Below, one piece after another: positions 48,931 to 63,341 of a stretch of 64,000 nt of DNA; positions within the stretch are counted from its first letter, which is position 1, and every line of letters starts with the position of its first letter. The stretch is from NCBI GenBank assembly GCA_020086605.1, contig JACBWW010000015.1, forward strand, positions 18,582,629-18,646,628, in the 5' to 3' direction. The notes under the pieces were generated by a model. It searched no databases. It was given only the letters and a program-made list of their open reading frames with translations, and was not told the origin of the DNA. The stretch is from Lanius collurio (taxonomy: Eukaryota; Chordata; Aves; Passeriformes; Laniidae). The position numbers were made by a program, and so were the translations under genes.

Positions 48931-48954
48931 GAGAGTTTCAGCAGTGAAACTCTC
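48931..48954. repeat. Perfect 10-bp-stem hairpin
   Basis: GAGAGTTTCA and TGAAACTCTC are exact inverted copies around the loop GCAG. No T run follows and no function is known. Confidence 0.85.
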
Positions 48955-50639
48955 CTGCTTCACAGGAAGCTTTTCCTGTGGCTGGAACATGTTTAAGTGC
49001 TCTCTCCCATGGCGGTTCTCTGGTGTTTAATAACATCTGAAGTTATGCATTTGTTGTACCCTCACTGGGATGTTTACAGCGTCTTTTTCCTTTTCTCAGC
49101 TTCTGATCGTCACAACAGTTAGAGCACTAAATCTGTTATATATGGCTGAAAGCAGACAGTTAAATCAGACTTCCTTTGTGTGGGATGGACGTGCATATGC
49201 ATAGTATCATCCCGTATTATTCCTTGTGCTGGGAAACTAGCTTAATATATATTTTTCTAGACACAAGAGAGATGTATGACTGCAATAGCTTGTGGTAGTG
49301 AGCAGAATAGTCACTGGTATTCATGGATAAGGAAAATATGTTCAAACCAAACAGCAGAAAGCTGTCACACACAGCACCTTAACCACAAGTCAGAGGACAC
49401 TAGGGAACACTATCTGTAAGAACTGGAAGTAGAGAGGAGACAACAGAGAATGGTAATTTTAAACTAGTCCCGAACCTTGCAATCCCCAGCGGGGGGCTAT
49501 GCGAGGAGCTCCTCTGGAGGCAAGTGGAACAGGTTTATGGAAGACACTCCCTGTTTGGGTTCACAGAGAGAGGTGAAAAGGTAAGAAGTAAAACTGAGCA
49601 AACCTTTTTGAAGCAACAGACTTAATGTAATTTGACTGGTTAGAGGACAGGACTTTGGATTGACAGCTTTCTTGTCTTCTGTGGAGAGAAGCTTGGTAAG
49701 TAATGTTTTGGGGAAAGTAAATCAGAAGTAAAGCCCAGAGCAATGCTTCAGAAGGAGGAAGGGCAGACAGGTGGTGCAGTTCAGAAAAATTCTGTGTTGT
49801 TTGCTAAGTCATTCAACTGCAGGATAGGAATTTTGTGCCAGTCAACAAGTTTTCACAGAGAACACTTCACACACTGAAGTGACACACACACACACGAAAG
49901 CCTCAGAACTAAGACACAGAAAGTTGGGAATGTGCTAGAAGAAGTCTCTTCCTTATGTTTAATTTGGGAAGGGAACTGTTTTGGAAACTGTTAAAGATAG
50001 TTGCAAAGTTTGGTCACAGGAACTAAGAGAGAAGTTTGAAGGATGTGAAGGGAAGCAGGGTAGTCACACAGGGAGAAAATGTGTAGGTGCTTTGGGAGCA
50101 AGCAGCTACCAAGCATTGAGTAAGGAGAGCGCTGTATATATCCAGATACAGATGCAGACCTTGGTTAGCTTATTCAGATGTCTGGCCTTCTTTGGGAAAA
50201 AAATTAGTGAGATCAAAGGAAGGATTCTAAAGGAGGGCAAGAAGTGATGAGTGAGAACGTGAAATGGAGAAGGCTAGATATAAAAAAAAGAGGTTCTGGA
50301 TAGTGGAACAAAAAGCTTACAAAAGCATGTTTTGAAATAAAGCAGTGATATTTTTCAAGTTGCAGAAAGTGAACAGAGCAAGTGAGAGGTGAAAAAGAGT
50401 TTATAGAGGCAAGAAATGAGATAAGAAATAAGATCTTCTGTTTTCTCTTAAAACTAATCTAACAAAATTGTGAAGTTCAGCTTTCTGTGAATGACAGGAG
50501 TTGTTCTTCCTTCCTTCTAAGAGCTTGGGAGGTTGTGACCAGATGGTAACAGTTATGGACACGAGAAAAAGGTCTCTAGTGAGGCAAAAATACAGGAGGA
50601 TGAATTTACCCATCTAGTTAGTTCATAATGTGTTCTGTG

Positions 50640-50960
50640 AACGCCCCATTCAAATTGATCGAATGGCTTACACGATCTCTTTTCTGTGGCACGTGGAACC
50701 AAATCTGTGTGCTGGAGTAAGGTCACTGCACTGTCAGCTGGGTGACAAACCTAGTTTGAGCATTGATTCAGGATTGCAGGCCATGGGCCTCAGGCCAAGG
50801 GATGTTGAGCGTGCCACAGAGGTGACGCGCGTACTCCTGGCGGAAGGCTTCCAGTCCATCGGCACGCCGCCATGCCATCCCTGCGCCAGTTCGTGGAATA
50901 GCAGCCAGGCTGCCTCCAAAGGGAGTGACTGGTCTGCCTGTCCAGATGGATGTGGCGCTG
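50640..50960. other. CpG cluster with overlapping open frames
   Basis: About eleven CpGs lie in 50801-50960, with several more just upstream, against a CpG-poor background. A 142-codon plus-strand frame (50630-51058) and a 111-codon minus-strand frame overlap here. Neither product is recognised, and length alone does not exclude chance. It may be a regulatory element. Confidence 0.35.
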
Positions 50961-53900
50961 TGCTGGCAGGAGTGAAAACCTGGCAGAGAGGAGGGAGTCT
51001 GTTGGATAGTCACTGGCTGTTTGTGACAAGCTTTATAAGGAGACTGAACACTTGCTGAGGATGCCCTGTTAGCTTTGTTGAAAAATATCTGGTAATTTTG
51101 CAAGAAATAGGGAAGACGAGGGCAGGTGTTGCACTGCTGTGGATCAGGGTAGCTCCCCTGATTTCAGCAGAGTCATACTGGTTGAGTTTCGGCTCAAGGT
51201 CTGAGCAATGGCATTGGCACAGTGAGGCTGTTCTGCACTCCTGTAAAATGGTACCGTTCCAGATATTCCTGGTATAACACAGATGTCAGCCTGTCTCTTG
51301 AGCGTTCCTGCTAAGATACGTTGCTACTGAGAATTTATTTGGGGTTTCTGCATCAATTTGAAAGGTAGCAACCTCATTGCTGCAGTTTAATCCTTCAGAC
51401 AATGCCATGACAACTGTATCACACAGTGCGTGCCAGGTTCAAGCAAGGACATGGTGGAGCACACGTCAACAGTGGAGCTGCAAGTGAGGTAATGTGTTTT
51501 CAGCAGACAGGTCAAGGCTCTATGTATCAACTCCTGGAGCACAGAGTGACTAAAAATAACTTTGTATTGCAAGTACCCATTTCCCAAAGAAGGAAATGCC
51601 CTTGTTCAACACCTTCCACCCCAAAGAAACCAGGAATTACTTAATGTAGTTCCTGTACCCCTTGACATCCCAGTGGTCTAGTTGGATGCCTGGCTCAAGT
51701 GCTCTGCTTTCACCTCCAGAAGGTGATCATAAGTCAAGAGTAATATAAAGACCTGAGCAATCCCAGCTACAACCCCATCACCTGACTGTCACCATGGATA
51801 GTATTACAGTTAAGCACCAGTCTCTCTCTGTCAGGAATGTGAGTGTCTGGAGCAAGTGTGGAGAGGAACTATTTCTCGTGGCTTTTGAGGTACACATCAT
51901 CATGTCAGGATCTAGACTACTAAAGTTCCTCACATGTCAACTTCCCACTTGGGTCTGAATTGGGAACAGGGAAGCCTTTGGCTTCTGTTACTAAACTGAA
52001 CTTTATACCCATACACACACACCAAAGAAATCCCAAGGAAATATTTCTATTATTTAAAAAAACATTAGTATTCATCTGTAGCTTCTAGAGTGTCCAAAGA
52101 AGTTTACTTTATCCATTAAACTGTAGTGGATATTTTGGTCCTTGCCATGTATGAAGAAGTCTACAGCACAACACTTTAGTGTGAAAGGTATGAGTCTGTT
52201 CTCCCTAACAGCGTGGAGCACCATGGACTTGCGGTAAGGGTAGAAGTTAGGTCTAGTTTATTATTAATATTGGAGGACAAAAAAAGAGTCAAGCTTAGGT
52301 ACTCTAATGGTATTTTTTGCATCTTCTTAAAAAAAGATTATCTGATTTCTGCAGCTTGTTTCACTACCTTGTCCATCAGCTCTGATGTTTTTACTCTGGC
52401 CAAGTAATTTCTATTCCTCCTGCCCTCCTAATTATACCTTCCCATATATTTACATTAGTAAGTCAAGGAATATGCTGATCCTGTCTAATGAGAGTGACAG
52501 GCTCATAACTGTGCCACTACAGGCCAATGCAGTGTTCTCCTAAAGAGACTACTGCTTTGAGAACATGCAATTGGGGCCAAAAATGAAAAAGCAAAAGTAC
52601 TTTGAAAAGGCATCTACTAATAGATACACCAGAAACAAGCATGGTAAATAATTCATGGAACATCTCCTAGTGACCAAAACCACAGGTGTTTTAGTAACAC
52701 ACATAAGCAATGAGCTTAAGCAGGGCCATTGGATCAGGCAGGCCAAACTCCTCTGCATTTGCATTATTTGACTCAGGATTGGGCTGTCTTTTTTTTTTTT
52801 TTCTGACTACAGACAGTGCAGTGAGTATAAAAAGGGCAATTAAGCACCACTGCTGAGCAGTCTCTTCTTCCCATGTTGCACACCCTGGCAACAAATCAAT
52901 TTTGTCTTTTGCTGCAAGACTCTGCTGGCTCAAAATTACTCTCCCAGAATCCTCTAGAGCAACTATTTTTTCCCCTTCACAGTTCATCCTGCCAGTTGCC
53001 ACTTCAGTAAAAAGCATATAGCAAGCAATAACTTTATGTTTTCCATTCCCTCTAAAGGTTAACTATAGGTGAATGTTTTATTCTTTATAACAAGTAATTG
53101 ACATGCATGAGCCAACTTTCTGTTCAGAACATAATTTGTATTCTTGAGAGATCTGTGTGTGTTCTTGTTCATATTGCTTCTTCCCTGAAGGGATCTGGGA
53201 GGGGGAGGAGAAGGAGAAGCTTTTAAAGTTTGGCTCACAAAAGTTACTGAGAAAGATCTAGGCTTTCAGCTCCATCAGATAAATGCTAATGTAACTGCAC
53301 CGTGTACAGTACAGTGGCACGTACTCATAGGAAAAGAACAGAGTAAATAAGGGGGAAGGGAGAAGGGGAGAAGTCAGCAGGCAAAAACCCCAGAATATTC
53401 AAGTGTTCAGGCAAGCTGGCTGCTAAAATATAAATCATCAAACTTTGATACCGAAGGTTGGTGGGCTTATTAGAAATATAATTCAGGTGGGAAATTAATG
53501 GAGCTTTCTAATAAAAAGTGGATGTAGTTCTTCATATCCTTACACCTGGGCACTTTGTCAGCATTTGCTTAATCAGACTTAAACATATGATCCCACAATC
53601 AATGAAATCAGATTTGTTTCACTCACTTCAGTGAGTTTAGAATGAAGTTCAAAAAAGCACCATTTTAATGGGGGTGTGGCAGGGACTTTCACAGAACATA
53701 CTTTTTTCTTTTTGTTAATAAATCAAGAATCTTCTCATGTGGTTAAATCTTCTTGTGAGAAGATCTCTTTAGGATTTGGGTATAAAAAGAATGTCAGCAC
53801 ATATGCAACCCCTGTAATTTAGAACATAGCTTGCGGGTTGTGGTCTCGGTCAGGCTGATAGGTGTGGTGGGTACAGCTGTGTAATCCTTGTGATGCTGGA

Positions 53901-54450
53901 ATCTGTCAGCTGCCATATTAATTTTACCACACAAGAGTGATTTTTTATTTTGTAGTAAGGATCTTCAGCCCCCTTGCATATAGTTTTTTCAAAATTAAAC
54001 AGACTTAAGACTCCCTTTAGCAAACACAGAATATTTTGAAAAGCTAACATAAAATCACAGAAGAGACTTGATATTCACACTTTCAGCTATGAGGGTAGGT
54101 CCTGCTAACCAGCAGTAACCCTCTCCCTTAGCTTGTAACTTTCCAATTTGTTGTTTTGAAAGAGTGACCGGTATGGTTTTACTGAAGAAAATATAATTTA
54201 CAGACAGAACTGGGACAGGATTATGTATTAGTTGCACAAGATCACGGCCATTTATGAGATTTAGCTAGCGGAGTCTTCACTCTACTTAAGGTTACACTAT
54301 CCTCTTGTAGCCTGCACCTTGCAGTTTCCTGCTGCACCCACTAACAAGCATTCTCCACACACAGATCCCAGTTGTCTACTAAAAAATACTTTAAATACTA
54401 AGGAACTAGACAACTCAGACAGACAAAGCCACCTATCTTGTACAGACAGA

Positions 54451-54467
54451 ATAAATAAATAAATAAA
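54451..54467. repeat. (AAAT)n short tandem repeat
   Basis: About four units of ATAA/AAAT in a row. Confidence 0.8.
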
Positions 54468-56697
54468 AGACAGAAAGAGCACCACGAGGTTATTCTTTCC
54501 ACTCACACGTTATTTCAAGCAGGTGTGCAAAGGGAACATATCAGAGAGATTTAAATAGGTTAAGCAGACTGTGAATTTCCATCTATGCTTAGTCTAATTA
54601 AAGCTATGAACATATGTGAGACTGAGAATTTTGTTTAGAGTAATCCCCTTATCAAAACTGTCATATGCCAGGAAATGTTAGAAGCAGAGTTGCTTATTCC
54701 CTGTGTTCTTGAGCTACTGTGTGTGCCATTTAAATATCAACATTTCTCAACAGCTTTCAGTTTAACCCACAGAGGTTTTCCCACAGTAACTTCTGGCTGA
54801 CTTGTGAGCCCCTTACTCATACCAGTGATTAGTTAATTCCACAAGTGCAATGGGATCACATTTAATTATGACTGCATCAATGTAAAAGTTTTCCAACCCT
54901 TTAAGACTAACCCAAATAGTGCTATGAGATAATCTCCCAGAGGCTATGATCACCACACTTTTTTTCTACTTCTGCTTGTGTGAAGGATAAGCCACTACCA
55001 CCACAGACAAATGACAAAATGTTCCTATTGCAAGCCATGCTAAGCATGGGTTTGGGGGTTTTTTTCTATCATTATCTTCCTAAAAAGAGCTTTCTGCCTC
55101 TTTTGACTCTTATATTCCACCATAAAAGCAGAATTTTAAGGTCTAGGGTGCAAGGATTTTCCTAACTTCACACATCTCACTTGATGCACTTCCAAGCTTT
55201 GCACTTCTACCCAGTATTTGCACTTAAAAATAATTAACAGATTATACAGAAAAAATATTTATGTGCTATTTATGTACCACAGGAATGTCTTCAGGCATCT
55301 GCTGAACTAGGGGGCCTCCTATTAGACACTGGAAAGATGTATAATGTCCTTTTGATTCCCTTCATCATTACCTGTTTCTTCCCAAAGGGCTATAGTGAGT
55401 TCTTCCATGGATGCATTTAAGTTCTCTACATGTGCTCTCACTGCAGTCAGTGACATTATTTGTGAGATTAATTAATCACCACTGTGGAAAGGCACTCATG
55501 TTCATGTTATTTTTCATGAAAGGAAAAGGGGGGAAAAAAGCTTTTCAGTACAGGGACTAGAGTCCTACATGGAGCAGCAGTCAAAGGCCAGGACTGGAAA
55601 CGGGTACTCATGGATCACACAAGCCCTCCTGAGGCCACCAAAAGAGTCTGGGGCTAAATCTACGTACAGACCACAGGGCCACCCATTCCCCTAGGGCTCC
55701 TTTTGTTGGTGTCTGTGGGACGGGGTACCCTCAGCTTTTGCCTGCAAGTCACAAAGCTTTTCTTTTTTAAGAACTGCTATGTAATAACCTAAAATAGCCT
55801 GCCCCATCTATCCTGAGTGCAGCCAGGCAGAGTTCCTTCATAGTATCTGTCATAACTAAAAATATTCCTGTTATGAAAATAGAGACAGAGATGTCTGTTT
55901 TTGTGTGTTGTGACTCTGTGTTTAATGTACATCTAAGTGCATGTGAAGGTAGTTGGGGGGTAAGCTTCCTCATCTTCAGAGTGAATACTGTACTGAAGAA
56001 TTATTTAAAACAGTGAATGTCATGAGTAAGGTCTTGATACCTGTTTCTGAGTATCTGAGTTTCTGACTGTCTATAGCTCTATTGCTACACTATAAATATA
56101 TCTAAACCAAAGCAGAGAGTATGTGAAACAGAGCAGGGAATACCTCTGACTTCTAGACTTGCTAAGCTTGCAAAGCTGTAGGCAGTGCTGCTCACACTAA
56201 TACTTGACAGGCATGAGAGAAATACAATGAGCAATGAGGCAGGCTAAGCCTCATAAGTGAGATGAGATATAAAATGGGAATGCTTGGAAGGAAAGAAACT
56301 AAAAGACAAAGTAGGTAAGATGTACCTTGACTGGTGTGTAGAGGATGACAGTGGTGAGGGTCACAGTGACAAGGCAGAAAAGTGGGAGGCATTTTAGATC
56401 ACATGTGGTTTTCCTTCTCTGAAAGTTATAAGTCATAGAAAAAACCCAGATATTACTATACAGAAAAAGGAACTGATGAAAGAATTTAAGTCTCAGGGTA
56501 GAGGAAAACCCTTTTAGTTGAATGTTTCTCATAGGGCTTTTTTCCCTTCTTGCTTTTGAAATGATGATGTGTTCAGCTTCCTAACAGAGGCAAACCCTGC
56601 AACTGAACCTGCCCAGTTTAGGTGTTTTAAAATGCAAAGGGAAGCAAAAACATGCAAGTACAAACACCTGCTGAGTTTAGGAGAACAGAAAGAAAGA

Positions 56698-56748
56698 ATA
56701 AAACAAAGAAAAGGATAAAACAAAGACAAGGATAAAACAAAGAAAAGG
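56698..56748. repeat. Three tandem copies of a 17-bp unit
   Basis: ATAAAACAAAGAAAAGG occurs three times head to tail. The middle copy differs by one base (GACAAGG). Confidence 0.95.
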
Positions 56749-59700
56749 CCTAGGTTGTTTCCAGTTCCCTCTGAACCTAGTCCAGGTCAGCACTCTTGCT
56801 GACTATAGTGCAAGACAGGAGTTTCTGCGGGATGCCCAGATTGTATGAAAGGATGTTTATTTCTCACAAGTGCTATCTTTACATCAGGTCAGTGTTGCTT
56901 TGAAAACTTCTTTGATTCATAGTTTCTACAGTTCTACAACCAATATCTCCATGTACTCACCCTCTGCGACTGCTGAAAACTACTTCTAAATTCCCTGGAG
57001 AGAAAGACACTATCAGATGAGGTAGCACTTTCCCTCCCAGTTCTGCACACAGAACCCATAACCCATCCAAAAAAGACTGCCATTTACCCCCTTGAATGTA
57101 CCAATTTAGTTCAAATCGTATTCATAGATATGTAATTAGCATTTTTAAAGGATTTCTAAAGTCTGTGTCATAGCCTATAAAATGCTTTGGCACATGCAGA
57201 GGAATTTAAGTACTTTCAGGTTAAAACAGTTTTGGCAAAATAAAGAAAACCGGAAGCGGTAATAAAAATCCCAAATCCTTGAAAGTACATGATGTGTCCT
57301 TCCCCATGCATTAGGCTGCAAGTGTGTTGATAGGCAACAGTAGACATGCAAGGATGAAGTAACCAAAAAGCCCAAGGATTATGAAGTAAATATTTGGGTG
57401 TATTAGCTAACTATTTGGGGTGTTTTTAAATTGGTTTGTGTTAATGTTTGAGTCCAACCCACCTTCTAAAAGAAAGATAACTGAAATGATCTGTCTCCTG
57501 CCCACAGTCATCTCCTCCATCAATGTTTTTTCTTATCTCTCTTCTCATGTTTCATGTTGTTTCAAGCAGCTCTTTAGCAAGCCACAAAAATGCTAGCTAT
57601 CCAGCTAGGTTTAAGTGGACTCCAGTTGAAGTAAATACTCCAAGCATATTATCTTTGTTTTCCATTTCTTGGTTAGTCCTCTTTGGGCCTGCTACATGTA
57701 GATCAAGAGTCTTTAAAATGTTTAGTGAGGGAACCATGCATTACAGAAACTCTTGCTTTCACAGTCCTGTGTTTCTATAGTAACAATCTTATTAAAGCAC
57801 TGCAGCCATCTGCTTTAAATACTAACTTCACAAGACCATCAGGACTAACTTAAAACAATATCACATGTTCATTAAATATTAAAACTAGAAACAAAAGGAG
57901 AGAACTGCAGGAGAGAGCTTTTTCCTTCAATCTAATCTTTGAAAAAAACCCAACACTTGTTTGCTCTTTTTAGATAATTTAACAGTTTGTGCCACTGCTT
58001 TACAAAGAACTGTGGAAGTGGCCACACTTGCTGCTGGTGGCATAAAATACAACTTTCTGGGATGGTGCAAAAACAAATGAAGGAAATAATTTCTTGGGGT
58101 AAGTGGTCAGTCTGTATATATTCCTGATAAGAGATTTTCTGAACCCTGTTTTAGCAGTAGTACTCTCAGGCAGACTGTGGTGAAGTCTTTAGAGTAAGGA
58201 GCACACAGGGAAAGAGCCAGCAGCAGCTGAGAAGTGCCACAACTGAAGCAAACAACTGTCTGTTGTTACCATAGTCTGCTAAAAGGCAAATGCCTCAGAG
58301 AAATATATAATCACTCAGTAATACATTCAGCCAACCTCCAGCTTATAGCCAAAACCATGAGACTTAACCCCCCTAGTTTGTGTCCTTAAGGAGCAGGAGC
58401 CTGGAAATGTCCTAGACATTTCACAAAAATGTCTGGCACTTACAAAGCAACCTGCTTAAGCCACAGGCTGTGACGGCAGCGTCTTTAGATTAAGCACACC
58501 TGCTGTCTTTGTTTCCTTTCAGCAATTTGAAATATGTTGGCTGCTACCTTCTTCAAATACTAGCTTTCTTCAAATTGTGCTAGAGAGCCAAAGATAGCTC
58601 CTGAGAGCCCTTCTCTGCCTTTAGTGCATGTTAGCTAGTTCACACTCCGGAGTTATTTTCACTGTGCTTTACTTCCTGCTCCCTCACTCTGTGCTGCCCA
58701 TTTTGAGGCCCTGATCCAGCACAAGATACTGTATTTGGAGTCAGAATATGTGGGAACACTCATAATTTGCAAGTTTCATCTGAAAATGCCACAGGAACAG
58801 CAAAGAGGAGGAGAATTCAGGTCTTCCCATGGACAAACCATACACCTCTGTCACTAGAGATCAGGAGAAATATTTTCTGGTGTTTTGCATTCTCCTGAAA
58901 CATGTTTCTGTCTTCATTCACTACAGCTTAACAAAGCCATACATACTATTAAGATTAAGTACTGTGTTGCATCTGTTTTTCCCACTTCTCTTTACTGCCA
59001 CATTTAGCAAGTGCCTACACTTAAGCTGTTCATTGTTTTATCCAGATCATCTTCTGTGGCAGAGAACTCTTTGTATTATGCACAGAATAGCAGCAGTGTG
59101 TGCCCAGGTAACACGGGCATGGTCCTTTGGCCAAGAAATTAATGTTCTAATGGATTACCAGACCCTCACAAAAATGTGTCATTACTTAAGATCCCCCCAC
59201 TATGCAGTTCCTCCTCCTTGATGACACCAACTTCTCTTTTTCACACACTAGCTTTTTTTCTGAAATTCTTCTAGAGTTTCTTATGTTGGTAACCTGAGGG
59301 CAATGTCTCAATGCAGGAACAATCATGAGCAAAAACACTGAATGAGGAACAGGAGTTCCTGGAGTTAGAGTGAACATCAGGATGAGCAGTTATGTCAACC
59401 TATTTAAGAAAAAAAGGCAATTTTTGCACAGGCTCTTTTGCGTGACTTTGTCAGATATTAAGTTACTTTTCTTCTTAAGCCTTGGCAGGGCTTCAGCTGG
59501 AATACTTTATCTGTCCAAAAGGAAAAAATGTTCATCAAAATGAGAAGACTTGGAAGAGTACAGAGTCTCTCTACGCAAAGGTCTTCCAAAGCAGATTATC
59601 CACTTATTTATCGAAAGTGCCAGTTATGATTTGGCTGATTTGGGAGAAGAAGATGGAATAAATGGTCTCCTCCATGGCTATTTCATACAACTTTTAGGAA

Positions 59701-62700
59701 CTGCTTGTGCATCTTTCTCACTGCTGTGCACTGGTACAGGGGAAGGCTGTTTAGTATATCCTGCAGAGAATTTTCCTGGATAAGGGTGCAAGCAAGTTTG
59801 ATCAGGCGAAAAAGGGGCTCACAAAGGAAAGATACTCTTCCCCTTAAAATAAAACTAACCCAAATTCTCCACATCAAAACTTTACACTGAAGCATGATAT
59901 TGTGTGGAGTTTTGTAAAAATTGCCTTTCTTGAGACAACCATACTCCATGTTTGTGCACGTACAGCAAGGATAAAAAACTAGGAAAAAGAAAAAAAAAAG
60001 GCTGCTGAGATAGTGAAACATGAGTAGAAGAGAAGGTCTGATTTTGCTGCTTCTGGTGTATCGCTGTTGTATTCATAAATCAGGGTTTCTGCAACTTGGC
60101 TGTTAAATATATGCAGCTGCTTACTTTCATTGATACATAACTTGACTACTAGAAATAGGGCTTTCATCATATTTTGAAGCTTTGGAGGTTGGCCGTGGCC
60201 AAAGTCAGGCTCAAAGGCAAAGAACAGTAGTTTCTTGTAGGACTGAGAGACATGGGAAGAAACCTTGTCACCTCACTGGTTTAATCCTGTGAATATGAAG
60301 AAGAGCCATTGCTGGTATGGCTCAGCCATCTTTTGTTTTTTTAATCTGTCTTTAAGGTGGGACTTTCTTGCTTTCCTAAGAACATTGCTGGGTATTTTTC
60401 CCCACACATTCCCTAGTATTGTAAAAAATCTGAAATGCTCCTTGTTCCTTTCATTGTTTTTTTTTTCTCTTTTTCACATATTATAGATCTTGTGACTCTT
60501 GAATTTAAAGGAATTGTTATGTTTTTAATTAGGGTGATGGGAAACATTTTCTGCCAGTGGTTTATACTGAACATAAATTTTGGAGGCCCATTGTAAGTTC
60601 CCACCTTGCCTTTGAGTGCTGTGGGCAGTTGTTAGTGTAACTCAATGTATTGTCCAGCAGGTGTTCTGTACATTTTATTCTCTGTGCACAAAAACAATAA
60701 GCAGTTGGTCTGTTAAGGAACCCCGTTCTGCTGAGAGAATAATGAGGAAGAGAGACAGAAGAACAATTTGACTGCTGTCTGTCTACCTTCTAGGCCAGGA
60801 AGTCCTCTCACTGCCTCATTCAGTGCTGCAACTTTTGGAGCATAACTGATGTGCAATTCAGATAGTATCCAGGATTCCCAGGTCCAGGAGACATTAATGC
60901 AAAACCCTCAGGTAAATACCAGAGATGCTGTTTCATCTCTTCTCCATCTTCCCCTGCTTTTTTGGTAGATTGGTTTTTCAGAGGGGTGAGGGAAGAGAAG
61001 TATTGACTTAAAAATATAAACTGGTGAATAATCTCTTGGTCTCTCCCACACATCTAGGTGGCAGAGAGAACTATGGCTGAGAATAGTTGTTTATTATGCC
61101 AAGGGGTTTTCTTCCCCAAGCTGTGACTGTAGATCAATCCATCTAAGTACAAGAAAAATAAAAAGTCCTAAATCTGTTCTCTTGGAGTTGAGTAAAACTC
61201 TTTTGTAAGACTTGCACCCATGCCTCTGAAGACATAATTAAACTTTTAGGTGTGCCTTTTGCTGAACTTGTTAAACAAGATTTCCACTGCTTTTTTTACG
61301 TAGAGGACAAATGCATGACAGAGTCTGTATTTATTTTCAGATACTCATCTACACTGACACAATGGCAGTATTCACCCTGTAGCATACAGTGGTAATCTTA
61401 CACTGTTCCCTTCCCTCCTGCCCCAACTAAAAGCATTGAATAAAATAATCTTCATCCTAAGCAGCACTTCTTTGCTTATATTATCTTCACTGGGTGACTA
61501 AAAGAAGCTCTTCATATAAAGTAAGAAAATATTATAAATGCTAACAATGAGTCAAAGATGGACCAAACAGAATTTGTGTATCTGTATAGACCTTACACTG
61601 GTTAAGTTAAATGTACTGGTAAACCCCACAGACATCATAAATACTAATAATGCAGTCCTTGTAAACCTCAGCACTTTCTGATTCAGAACAATTTAAAGAG
61701 TGCTTCAGGGTTTTTGAAGAAATACTCCAGAGGATGTATGGCAATGTACCCAAGAGGAAAGCTATATACATTAAGGGACGATTTTATACTAAGGCTCTAA
61801 TTCTCCTTTCTCTCATTCTGCCCATACTTGTACAGTTTCACAGTAAGGTGGATTTGCTTTCCTCAGGCAGGAGAAATGCTACAAAAGAGCTCTTAAAATT
61901 GGAACACAGCAGTGACCTATTTTAAGTACTTCCATTCTTATTTCTAGGTCTATTATATACAGTGTAATGAACATTGAGCAGTGAAAAGACATCAATAACT
62001 CACCAAGTACATTTGCTCACACTCTAAATACAAGATTAAAAGTAGTTAGGAGACTGAACAAAATTGGCAATGGGTCAGGAGCTGACCTGCAGAGCACTTC
62101 CCCAGCTCAGGTTAGAGCTACCTGAGACCACATGAAATCAGTTAGTAACCAAGCCAGAGTGAACACGTATCAGCCTCTCTTGTTTTATTTCATTTACATA
62201 GTGAAAAACCTTTGCAGGAATTTTGACAACTCTAATGCAGAGCTGCCATGGGTATGGTTGAAAAAGATGATGACTCTGAACTAGCTTTATACTCACAAAA
62301 ATCTTTTTCAGTAGTGGGATTGATCTGTATTGCAGAAGAGGTGTAGAGAGGCCCATAGTGTGTCTTTCCTGGAGGCTTTATCAGTATGATATTTACAAAT
62401 ACTGAAATGTATTACAATAACTAATACAAAATGGAACTAAAATCTTTCTACCATCTAATCTACTTCTGAAAAGTCAAACTTTCTATTTGGGAGGGGAAAA
62501 AGAATTTTACATCATTTAGGAGGCTTTTGCAAAGCTGCGATTAAATTCTTCAATTCCAAAAGTAAAAACTGGAAGGGATTTTTAACAAGTATGGGTTATT
62601 TTTGCTCATTTAGCAGCTTTTTCAAGAAAACCGATTATCTTAAGCAATCACTCACAGTAATAGTACCTGTCTTTCTCCACACACTTGTATTTCTGAGACA

Positions 62701-63341
62701 ACTTCAAGAATGCTAGAATCTGTCAAAAACTAATTCCTGGACCATGTACTCCACTTCACTATAAACTGCTAACTTCTAGAAAGCAAACTGCTTTGGAGTA
62801 CTTTGCCATACAATACAAACTTCTTTGAAAAGCTTCAAGGATGAGGAAGGAATGCTTTCTTTTTTTCAGTAGACTCATACTGTAAAAAATATAGTGAAGT
62901 ATATGTGAAGATAGAACATGGACATGTGACAGTTGAGCATTCAGTGCTTGGTTTGCTGAAGCAGAGTTTTGGCTATGCTTTTTTTTCTTAAGGCTCATGT
63001 CAAAAAACCCCAAATCAGTCATACAGTGGTATTCCTATTTGTAGATGGACGTATTTCATTTGAAACTACTAAGGTATCTTTTTCCTAAATGGATGGTCAC
63101 AGCCTGACTACATAGCATTCATTAGTGCCTGAGTGCAGGTGTTAATAAAGGAATAAAAAAGGAACTGTCAATCAGGAACTATATGATCAAGCAGTGTTCT
63201 TTTCTTTTAGCCAAAGTAAGCCAGCTTTGCATTTCCTTCCCGTTGTGAAAATTTTATGTGCTGAGTTAGTTCAATGCATAAACAGACTTTGAGTGCTGAA
63301 GAATACAGTCACTTCTATCCCTGAGTTGCTGAATCACTTAC

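Larger units (their letters stand above)
44775..63300 (-). other. TET2 upstream intron or flank (distal part), no recognised gene
   Basis: AT-rich noncoding sequence. It holds a CpG cluster with overlapping open frames at 50640-50960, a smaller CpG patch near 47230-47360 that includes a CACGTG E-box, a perfect hairpin at 48931-48954, an AAAT microsatellite near 54451-54467 and a 17-bp triple repeat at 56698-56748. No homologue of the human noncoding exons 1 or 2 was found by eye. Confidence 0.55.

Noticed and set aside
53729..53764. 9-bp inverted repeat ATCTTCTCA/TGAGAAGAT
   Set aside because: Short arms with an 18-base loop are expected by chance in 64 kb.
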